Assembly: GCA_947652115.1 (NCBI GenBank)
Contig: OX393561.1
Span: forward strand, 43,656,233-43,720,232
Source: Blastomussa wellsi
Lineage: Eukaryota > Cnidaria > Anthozoa > Scleractinia > Plerogyridae
Direction: 5' to 3'
DNA length: 64,000 nucleotides
Every line of letters begins with the position of its first letter. Within the stretch, counting starts at the first letter, position 1. The notes beneath the pieces were generated by a model that saw only the letters and a list, made by a program, of their open reading frames with translations, ran no database searches and had not been told where the DNA came from. The translations under genes and the position numbers were made by a program. Shown here piece by piece: positions 1 through 10,400 of this stretch.

Positions 1-833
1 GAAAGGAAAGCTCTTGAAAAATTGCCATCAGAAACAACATCTACCATCCTTTCAGTGAAACTATTACACATAAAGTTTTCGAGGAATGTGGATGCGGATT
101 TGAACGAAAATAGTGGCGGATTGACGGATTTGGGCAAAAAATAGCACGGATTGGAGGATTCACGTACCCCTATTCACCCCCCTCCTGACAGTATCGGTTT
201 TTAAAAAATATATTCTGTTCAAAAAACAGTTTTCAGAGGGTCTGAATGGAGGTACCTGGATAACATTAAAAACTTAAATTCTTCGCTCTGTCACATAAGA
301 CAGTTAAATTTTGGGCATTTTAACACTAACAGTATAAAATCTTTCTAAAAGTAAACTTTATCCAGAAAGAAACAAAAACGATAATATTACAAAAAGGCCA
401 ATGTTCGGTTTATGAAGAAGTTTTCTCCCACTTTCCGACGATTCTCGGTCATTTCGGAAGATTTCCGAAGATTCCCGAAGACAGCAAAAGATTTCCAAAA
501 ACCACCGAGGATTCCCAAAGACTACCGAAGATGCCCGGAGACTACCGAAGATGTCCGAAGATGTCCGAAGGCTACCGAATATTCAATTTTACATAATTCT
601 CACATTTGAAAAATATATTTTTACAGTTCAAAGATACGATTTTTTTTCAGCGAGAGAAATCTTATAATTCACTCTATGTGATGCACTGTATAAACTAAAA
701 CAGGGTATTTATAATTAAAATAGGATACAGTGCTCAACAAGCCCAAGCTTGAAAGCAGAATCGAAAGCAGAATCTTTCAGAATCTAAAACTTTCGAAAGC
801 AGAATCCTCCCCGCTTCTATAGAAGTCCACTAG
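1..833. other. No gene recognised; low-complexity GA-rich stretch
   Basis: I see no supportable gene here. Positions 412-600 carry a degenerate short tandem pattern (variants of ccgaagattcccgaag, about 12-15 bp) that produces a spurious Arg/Pro-rich open frame. Positions 745-800 repeat the phrase gaaagcagaatc three times. The stretch ends at a possible splice acceptor at 832-833. Confidence 0.4.
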
Positions 834-1001
834 AACTTTGACAACACCGGAGGAGAATCCACTCGAATGCCGCCATCGTTGCCACGATGTTTCGACTTCC
901 GCCTCGACGCGGACCACAGGATCATGGGCTCCTGGAACGTGATTGGTTCCAAGTACTCCCCAGGCTTCCCTAAATACTTTGAAAGAAACTACAGAGTATA
1001 G
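834..1001 (+). CDS. Possible 3'-terminal exon of an unidentified gene
   Basis: An open frame runs from just after a possible acceptor (...ccactag, ending at 833) to a TAG at 999-1001. It encodes about 55 residues beginning NFDNTGGESTR and ending FPKYFERNYRV, with a central CFDFRLDADHRIMGSWNVIG. The composition looks protein-like (one Cys, several Trp and aromatics, no low complexity), unlike the surrounding noise frames. I do not recognise the family. If real, the rest of the gene lies before the window. It could also be a chance open frame or a gene relic. An RNA-seq junction into 834 would decide. Confidence 0.3.
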   Translation, partial: NFDNTGGESTRMPPSLPRCFDFRLDADHRIMGSWNVIGSKYSPGFPKYFERNYRV

Positions 1002-1274
1002 CCACTTTGAGCACGGGCTGAAAGTTCATGATTAATTTTATTACCGATTTTCGAGGAGCAGATAAGTATTTACAATGCTAAAAGACTTTAGTATATTCTC
1101 AGCTCCGACTATTGCATTTCTAGCTTTTTGATTGGCTAAAAAACTCCGACTATGAGCCAATAGTCGGAGTTTTTACGTCATATGGAAAATAGGAAGTTGT
1201 ATGCTCTTTCCGTACGCTTTGTTAAATTGTGGAAATAAAAATCGGCGGCAAAACCCGGTTTGAGAATTTACTAA

Positions 1275-1392
1275 AACAGTTATTCCATTCGCCCTTGTTG
1301 GATATGAAGTGATTATAACCAACTCGCGCTACGCGCTCGTTGGTTATTTTATCACTTCATATCCAACGCGGGCTCATGGAATAATTGTTATA
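1275..1392. repeat. Foldback MITE-like element, family A
   Basis: Inverted arms of about 40 bp: aacagttattccattcgccc followed by ttgttggatatgaagtgat on the left, and atcacttcatatccaacgcg followed by ggctcatggaataattgtta on the right. The centre is a GC-rich loop. A second member with the same ttggatatga core and aataattgtt end lies at 3995-4075, so this is a dispersed non-autonomous element and not a local hairpin. No coding capacity. Confidence 0.7.
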
Positions 1393-3320
1393 TGGTTTTT
1401 TGCGAAAACCCCTCCAAACACAATATTTTCTCCGGAAACACTAACAATTATGGGCAAATAACACCAAACGCTAAATCCCATTCACACCAAACTATTGTCA
1501 CGCGGCAGATTTTGGTACTGTTCGGAGGAAGGAACTCACTTCTGATTTTGTCGTCTCAGCTCAGTTTAATAGCTGTTACTCGGTTGGCTTCAAGTTACTA
1601 AAAGCTGCTTTACAGTTCGAACAACGCTATGATAAAGCATTTTCCTGGCCTGCAATGTCCTGTGATTGGTTAGGGTGCCTACACGTCGTTTTGTGATTGG
1701 TTAAACTACGTTGTTTTGGAAATGCAATGGAGCTTAACGGTGGCGGCGTTCTTTAATCCGCCCTAACCATGTTCTTCGCTTGGCTAGGAAAAACCCATGT
1801 AACCTCCAAACTGGACGGTTCATTTGAAAGGTCACCAAAAATGAGGTTAAATATACGTTTCTTTCCATACCAATCATGAACATTGCAGAGACTGGACGAG
1901 TTGCATTTCGTGAACGTGATCTGTTTTCATGATATCGTTTCACTAAAACAAAGGCGGCAGGATTAACCCCGTAAATATTGTACGGTAATGAGGTAGACTA
2001 ATTAAAGTGTTCTATTGTTCGTAAAGTTACATGGAGCTGAATGCTCCACAGTTCGTGCTGGTCAAGGACCAGAGGAATTCAGCTATCTTTTACACTGAAG
2101 CGACAGTTTATGATTACTGACGTTAACAAACTAAAAGAGTGACCAGACTATTTTCAAGCATCGAGTGAAAATGAGAATGTGAACTAATTAGTTTACCAGG
2201 ATTGCAGCGAACAATAGTTCTTTACAATTTCGACTGAAAAGCTCTTAAGTCAATCTGGAATAAATAAACTCCGCAGTATAAACAAACGGATCAAGGGATT
2301 AGTGGCTGGAAAAGTTCCCACGATAAACTTTCCCAGCCTGCACGACATATGGTAATTTACTAAAGGAACGTGTACTTAAATGAACTGTATTTCCTGGCAC
2401 GTCTTCGTTGCTTGGTAACAGTCTGGTCTTAATGAGAAACAACACAGATCACGTTTCAAACGACAATATTACGTTAAATGACTTGCACGGAGTAATTCCT
2501 TTTCAATTAGACTAAAATCGCTCAATCGACTAAAATGTGGGAAAATCAAATCAGCTAAAAAATTTGTGATTATAAAAGCGAATATAAAATATATAAAATT
2601 GTGTGTCAACACTATAATTTTAGGCAAGGCAAGTGCATCAGCCTGAAACCCCCAAAAAGAAACAATCCCGGCCTGAGTACTTCTTTTTTTTTAAGAAAAG
2701 CAAACATATGATTTTCATGGAGTTCAATTTTACATGTTTAAAATTGGCTATGGAACGCCAAGGGTTGCAAAAAATTTGGTTACAATTGATTGTCAAAGGT
2801 TCAGAAACGTAAAACATAACGAAACTGTACGTGCACAATTATTGGTTATCACGTGACGTCATAAAATTTTAAAAACAAAATTCGCTGGGCCTGCTTAATT
2901 TTTATTGTCACCACGTGAAAGAAATCCTAAAATTTTTTCTATTCACAAGTTTCCAGCTAGATAGTGTCCTTTGTGTTTGAAATACAGCTTGTTGAATTTT
3001 CGAGATTTTCGCCGTACGTGACTTCACGATGGCGCCGTGGCAAAGCTGTCGTGCTGTCGTGCCCTAAGAAAAGGTCTTTTTTTGCAGTTTAAGCAGTTCA
3101 AGTATTAGGAAAGATGTTTACGTGTATATACACTAGATCGCGAGGAAAGAGCAGTAGCTTTCATAGCAGAAGTAAGTGCCAGATAACTCAAAAATGGTGT
3201 ACCACACAGACCTGAGACCTGAGACTTGGAGATGTTGCTTATCTATTAATATTTTAAAACATTTGAATTTATCAAATTTTCTCATTGCATGGTTTCGAGT
3301 TTATTTTTTGATGATGTTAC
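1393..3320. other. No gene recognised
   Basis: About 1.9 kb of AT-rich sequence with only short open frames on either strand, no domain I recognise and no convincing exon. A possible short first exon with a gtaagt donor at about 3121-3174 was considered and not accepted because it lacks a signal peptide or any family resemblance. Confidence 0.4.
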
Positions 3321-3324
3321 AGTG

Positions 3325-3435
3325 AAAACCAGTTATACCTGGATGGGATGCTTGTCCATCGCAGGGTTACCCCCAGCATTATGTCGCCTCTCAATGATAA
3401 CGCCTTTGCTACAAAAAAAACCTCTGGCACCCAGG
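3325..3435 (-). repeat. Fragment of the SINE family seen complete at 39690-39975
   Basis: The stretch cctggatgggatgcttgtcc followed by atcgcagggttacccccagc matches, with a few changes, the body of the SINE at about 39780-39825 in the same orientation. No tRNA-like head is present, so this is a 5'-truncated or decayed copy. The spurious open frame at 3289-3489 is translated from it. Confidence 0.6.
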
Positions 3436-3994
3436 GTAGCGTATTCGAGACTCTTCATAAACAGACAGCCCACATCTTGTAAGATCTGAATTGGAATTGC
3501 GTTACGATTTTAGCCCCTTAGGCCATAGGAAATAGGAATACTTCAAAATTAATGAATTACAGAAGCCGCCCTAAACAGTAATGTTAGACATGGAAAGAAC
3601 GAACAAAAGAATCTTACATTAGGAACGCAAGGAATCTTAGACAGGAATGCATCGAAAGTCCACAATACCTCGTGTCGCGTGATGTTCTGTGGACACGAGC
3701 CAAAAATGACACCCTATTCAACGAAAAAACGGCACGACAACTTGGCTAGGTATAAACGGGTCAAGCTTATTTCGTTTCTGTCACGTTAATACTCTTAACG
3801 GATTGTTCAGTTTAAATAAACCGTTTCTTTTTTGTTTCACTTGCTGTTTACGTACTGTAATTCTGGTCGATGAAATTTCGCTGCCGTATCAAAGGATCAC
3901 ACCAGGAACAATGTCAAAAGGGGCAAAAATGCTGCCCTATTTAAGGATCGAGAACCTCAAAAAACTGTGGCACATACCAATATAGCCCATATTT
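3436..3994. other. No gene recognised
   Basis: About 560 bases between a SINE fragment and a foldback element, with no open frame that resembles a protein family and no clear exon. It may hold the unseen 5' exon (signal peptide) of the jellyroll gene that follows, but I could not identify one. Confidence 0.3.
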
Positions 3995-4040
3995 AACAAT
4001 TATACCACGAGCGCGCGTTGGATATGAGTTGGCTATAACT

Positions 4041-4074
<34 letters not shown>

Positions 4075-4075
4075 T
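3995..4075. repeat. Foldback MITE-like element, family A (second copy)
   Basis: The left arm, aacaattataccacgagcgc plus gcgttggatatgag, pairs with the right arm, ctcatatccaacaagcgcga plus gtggaataattgtt, across a loop of about 14 bases. It shares core and terminal sequence with 1275-1392. The short span and near-perfect arms mean it would form a strong hairpin in RNA. Confidence 0.65.
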
Positions 4076-4402
4076 TTTATTACAAACGCCCAAAAAATAT
4101 TGTACAAACATTGCGAAAAATGTATTCTTTTACGCGTACACCTACCATATTTGTAGGTCAATGGTATATGAGCTCATAGGCCATTGCCTCTAAACCAATC
4201 AGAACTCAGGAAATGCAATATACCATAGCTAGTTTTTAATAAATGGGAGTAGCTAGCCCCCCGAGGCAACAAACCGCGCGCACAAGCGGGTCATAAAGGG
4301 GTTCCAAATACTTGTTTTATTTGCTATGTTAGCCTTTTATCATAATAATATATTAGCCTTCGTATCATAACCTTCTGTAATCTTGACAAATCTTTGAAAC
4401 AG

Positions 4403-7400
4403 ATTGCAACAAATTCTCCGTTTCCACTGTGGCACGCTGCACAAGCATGGTTAAATCCCAAACAGACAACCATTACAAACTGGATGCGACAATTGGCTCG
4501 AGAAGTGTGATGTGTCGTGTTCTCGCTCAGTCCAGTGTTCAATCGCAAGTGTACACCGCGACAGTGGAGCTCCTGAACCAAGCAGGATGGAAGGGAATAA
4601 ACAGCGGACATCCTGGCGTGCTGTTCAATGCTGTGGATGAAAACAACTTTGACTTTGTCTACTTCAGGTGAGCTACAGACGAAGAGTTCTGGAGAAGGGT
4701 ATTTACTGGCTGGGACGCATGCATTAACACTAATTGCAGCGGTTTCCAGAGTAATTTGGGTTCTCGTTGTCTGTCATTTGAAAACCTCATAGAACACGCC
4801 CTTAAAGTAGCAGTGTCACGGCATTTTTTAGTCATTTTCCCATTTACTTTCAAATTGAAGGAAATCTAAAAGTAAGAGTTTTCTAATGCCGAAAAACACC
4901 AACGGGATAATAAAATGCTGAAATTATACAAGGATTGTTTCGAATGACAACGATATAGACCGATTACAAACGACAAACTTGAAAACACTTGCCAGTTTTT
5001 TCAAGATGAGTTTCCGTGACGTAGCTCCTTTAACACTGAAGGGACTTGAAATTTTCATATGCGATGCTTTCACGTTACTTGAACTTTATATACACAGACC
5101 CCACAGCGCCAGTCAATGTTATCAGACCGGATACATGGTCAACGGAAACCCGACCTATGTTCAAAGAAATCCATGTCCTAAAGGATCTCCGAAAGGTGGT
5201 GTCTGGTTCTCAGTGTCAGTTTATGTCCACGGTCAAGACGTGCAGGTTTACCTTAATGGGGACCTGGTGATGGCTATCAAGTCCCATTTTGCTCCAAGGG
5301 CGCGGGGAGGAGTATTTACTTGGCATAACTACCGAAACGTGGTGCTCTTCAGAAAGTTCCAAATCGTGCCTCAATTTTATGTCACTAAGAAGTGCGCCAA
5401 GACAGTTAAACTCCCGGGCTACGTCAAACTCGATGCAGATCATGGAAGATGGCCGCAGGATGGCTTTTGCCAAGCTATGTATGTAAAAGATGGCGGGAAG
5501 TCTACAGATTATCAGCTGTCAGTTGACCTGTATAACTTCATTGGACGGGACGGGGTGAACTTTGGTCATCCGGGAGTGTTCTTTAACGCCGAAGATCAGG
5601 ACAACTATGACTTCGTCTATTTCAGGTTTGGAAACATTTTGTGCTGATTTAAGAAGAGCTTCAATTTTGGTAATATGATAATAGACAGACATGCAGACAG
5701 ACACACAGACAGACAGGAAGACAGACGGACAGACAGACGGACAGACAGACAGACAGACAGATGCTAGAATGACAGGCAGGAAGACATACCGACAGGTAGG
5801 TAGGTTGGCAGACAGACAGGTAAATAGACATACAGGCAGGCTGACAGACAGACAGAGAGGCAGGCGGGTTTTAAGAGCCTCGTCTGAAACAGGAAATCCC
5901 TGAACTAAACGTATACACAGACGTTTTTCCGCGGTGTTGCAGGCTGACAGACAGGCATACATGCAGGCAGGCAGGTAGGCAGACGGACAGAAAGACATAC
6001 AGACCGACTGGCAGGCAGGGTTCACGAGACTCGTGTGAAACAAACGCCTGAACTAAACGCATGCACAGACGTTTTGCCGCAGTGTTACACGCAGGCAGAC
6101 AGGCATACCGGCAGGCAGACAGACAGAAAGACATATAGAGAAACAGACATCAGGGTTCAAGAACTTCGTGTAAAACAAAAACCTGAACCAAACCTCTTGC
6201 ACAGAAGTTTTGCCGCGGTGTTGCAGGCAGATAGACGGGTAGAAAGACAGGCAGACAGGTAGGCAGTCAGGCAGACAGCTCGCCTGATAGACAGGTAGGC
6301 AGTCAGGCAGACAGTTCGCCAGACAGACAGGTAGGCAGTCAGGCAGACAGCTCGCCACACAGACAGCTCGCCAGACAGACAGGTCCTTTCCCAAACTTTC
6401 TTGGTTCCTTTTAAGAGTACTTACAGAAACGGGAAACTAAACGGGAAATAAAGATTGATGTTTCTGTGAAGTCCACCTTTTCCACACTCATAAATAAACC
6501 AATAACTGAACATCAGTAAAAGATATGACTTAAACTTTTCATCCCAACAAGAAACTCAAGGTTCCGTCTGCTGGTGGAATTTTAGAGAGTGAACGCAACT
6601 GAACATCTAAAACATCTGACTTAAACTTTTCATTTCAACAAGTAACTCATGTTTCATGTCTCCGAGAAATCCATCTTTTCCGTATGTACTGAAAAGATGT
6701 TTGACATAAAACAAACATTGTATCAAGATTTGAGTGCTGGTTGAATTCATAGTACAGTGAACACAACTGAACAGCTAAAACAGACTCAAGTTTCAGATCT
6801 CCGGAAAATCCGTCTTTTCCGCACTCATAAAAAAATAAACATCTGAACATCTAAGACATCTGACTTCAACTTGTCATCCCAACAAGAAACTCAAGTTTCA
6901 TGTCTCCGGAAAATCAGTGAAATCCTTCTTTTCCGCACTCATAAAAAATAAACATCTGAACATCTAAAACATCTGACTTCAACAGAGTGAAAAGGGGGAA
7001 AACACGGATTTCCCGGAAACATGAATGATTAATGATGAATGAATTCGCCGGGTGAAAACAAACTTTTTCATGAAAGGCGGAAAAGACGGATTTCACGGAT
7101 TTCCCGGAGGCCCGGAGATATGAATATGTAATATTAATATAATATAATACTTCTCTTTATTACTGTAAGTAAATAAATATATATTTATATACTTACAGTA
7201 ATAAAGAGAAGTATTATATTATATTAATATTATATATTCATATCTCCGTGAAATCCGTCTTTTCCGCCTTTCATGAAAAAGTTTGTTTTCACCCGGCGAA
7301 TTCATTCATCATTAATCATTCGTATCCGTGAAATCCGTGTTTTCCGCCTTTTATGAAAAAGTCTTGTGTTCACTCTGTTGAAGTCAGATGTTTTAGATGT

Positions 7401-10400
7401 TCAGATGTTTATTTTTTATGAGTGCGGAAAAGGCGGATTTCACGGATTTTCCGGAGACATGAAACTTGAGTTTCTTGTTGGGATAACGAGTTGAAGTCAG
7501 ATGTTTTAGATGTTAAGATGTTTATTTTTTGTGAGTGCGGAAAAGGCGGATTTCATGGATTTTCCGGAGACATGAAACTTGAGTCACTTGTTGGAATGAA
7601 AAGTTTAAGTCAGATGACTGGTTAGATGTTCAGCTGTGTTCACTGTAATATGAATTCAACCAGCAGTCAAGCCTTGATACAATGTTTGTTTTATGTCAAA
7701 CATCTCTTCAGCACATTCGGCCGGGGAGACATGAAACTTGAGTCAAGTCAAATGTTTTAGATGTTCAGATGTTTATTTTTTATGAGTGCGGTAATGGCGG
7801 ATTTCACGGATTTTTCGGAGACATGAATTTCTGAAGTTTAAAACTTGCAGAAATGACTGCTCATTGAATTCATAAATACATTGAACTCAACTTCTGTTAT
7901 TTGTTGGGATGAATGGTTTAACTCATGTTTTGGATGTCATTTTTATGAGTGTGGCAGACGAGGATTTCATGGATCTTCGGAGACATGATGTTTTTAGTGC
8001 TTTAGACTTTTGTAGAGAAGGCAAGTCTTCTGCAAATACTGCTTTTCTTGCATGGATGCCGTGTTCGTTGAAAAACAAACAGACGTGACAAAGCATTTCA
8101 TTTTTGGTTTCACAGCTATCGGGGATATTCAAGTCAAATCAACGACTTAACCTCCGAAACAATGGCAAGAGCTTAATTCAAAGCACATCTTCTGCCCCGT
8201 TTATTTTCTATTGAAAATGAGCACCACATTCTTATCGTTTTTCATCAGGACGTTGCAGTAACATGCGGACGAAAATCGCGAAAACTAAGCAATTGAATCG
8301 CTTTCAGATCAAGTCAACAGCATTCACACCCACGTTTGTGTCGTGTTGTTCAGTGGATGTTACAGGAAATCGCAAAATAAAGCCGCCAGTCAAGTCGGCA
8401 ACAAACATCAGACCGAAAGAGACCAAAGAACACTAAAACTAGAAACTTTAATAGTCAAAACTGGACTAGAAGACTTAAATTTTTCAGTCAAGAAATGTTT
8501 TAAAGATTGTGATTTAGCTCATAGATGAATTAGTAAAAAACTACGCAAGAGGTTATGTAAATGAAAATCGAAATCAAAAGAAGTCATTTTTGTGTACAAC
8601 TATGCTTACATATTCTTTCCCCGATTTCTTTTCAAGTGTCTTATTAAAAGTTAGGACATTTTTACTAATTTTCCAGCCCTTTTCTTTAGAGAGTTCCAAC
8701 AGTGTATTCCAATGAGGTGTCATTTACTTCAAAAGTCCAACAAATCGAAGGGTGCTTTCAACTAGCAAAGTTAATTGAATTAAGCATCTTGGCGTTTTTT
8801 AAACAAGTCAACCTAGTGCGATCAATTCACAGAAGAAAATTTGAGTCCAGCCCTTTTCTTTAGAGAATCGGCCGTTCTTCCCTCTTGAAACTTGAAATCG
8901 GAATCTCTCAGAATGGCCGTCCACTGTCCATATCCGTACTTGTTAATTCCTTTCTTGAGAAAATCGTCCTCGTCTACGGAGAATTTCATCACCCGAAAAA
9001 GTTTCCTCTGAGGTCGCAAGTTCTCAGTTGGAATGGAACCCTTTTCTGGTGGAGACAAGCTTGCCTTTTCCATGGTTGCAATTGACAGTGTCGAGCTCGA
9101 AGTTGAGCTACCAATCCTCGCCTGTACATCTTCCTCCACTTCTGAACCCTTGCTACCTTGAAGCTTTTGTAGACACTCGTGAGCCTTCACAGCAACTTCG
9201 CGTGATCTCTGCTTTTGATAGTGAACTTTGGCAACGGCTGAACTGTGCTTTTGGTCTTCTGACAAAATTCTTTGCTCTTTGCTGGTGAGCTTATCGAGTC
9301 TTTGAGTTTCGACAATTTGACGATAGCGCGTAGGATGAATGTACTTTCCAATTGCATCGAACACGAGTTTACTCATGACGTCGCCCAATTTGCTGTGTTG
9401 GCCTCCATTTCTCGTGACCAGAACGAACTGGCACTGGGGTTTAAGTAGTGGCCTTACGAAATTGACGTAGCTATCGAGCACGTTGATGCTTGCATCGGTC
9501 AGAATCAATGAATCAAATCCATACTTGCTAGCCGTCTTGAACTGTTTCTGGTCAATGAATCACCCGTTCTCCTTTGCTGTTTTAACCATGTCCACTGTCA
9601 AGTAATGATAAGTCATAGGCCGAGATCCCTTCACCTTGATGAACAAAATATACTGCCACAAATTTCGTGGCAAATGTTAAGTCCGAGGAATTAACTTCAC
9701 CTGGAGTAGTTTTGCACGTCTTCACGGTGTTTTCGTAACGCGGCAAATGAAATGTCACCACTTATAGCAGTTCTTCCATGGTTGCCCAGTGACCCTTGGC
9801 ATCCACAGTTTCGATGTCAAGATCTTGCGTCCATTGCAGTCTCATCATCTTTGCCACTGTCTTGCGCACTCTTTTGAGGTACAACTCCGTTAAGGACAAG
9901 TTCCGAAGAACTGTGTCTGATACGCCATTTATTTTTCGGAAGTCGATTAATTCAGAGATGGCATCAATGTAGCCCAATCGTCCACCGTGTCCGAGCTTGC
10001 ATTCATCGTGCAAGTAGTCGATAAACTTGAACTTGAACCTCTTGACTATCTGCTGGGCCACATGATCTTTCTTGCAACCACCACCACTTCGAGTGAACCA
10101 TTTCGTGAATGATTCGCCAATCTGGCAGGAAGTCGAAAATGAAGACAATATTCGCCCAGTCCGGATTGTCGTTTTACTCGATTTATCACCATCGGAATCT
10201 GCCTTGGAACTTGTGACGAGTCCTACCAGGTCAAGTTTTTGGTGAAAAAAAATTAACCAACTATGTTTGGTGTTAACATGTTTTCTACACCCTCTCTGAC
10301 TTTGAAATCCATCATGGTCACACTCTTGTATTGGACAATTGTCGGTTTCATCCTTTTCCAAGTGAAGCCGTTTCGGCTTTGGCGATGCGGCATCGATATC

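Noticed and set aside
3121..3175. First coding exon of the jellyroll gene
   Set aside because: It has an ATG and a gtaagt donor but no signal peptide, and it does not resemble the start of the domain.
5519..6394. Cys/Leu-rich secreted or Asp/Arg-rich proteins on both strands
   Set aside because: All frames are translations of the ACAG-type satellite and its embedded block; both strands stay open because the repeat lacks stops.
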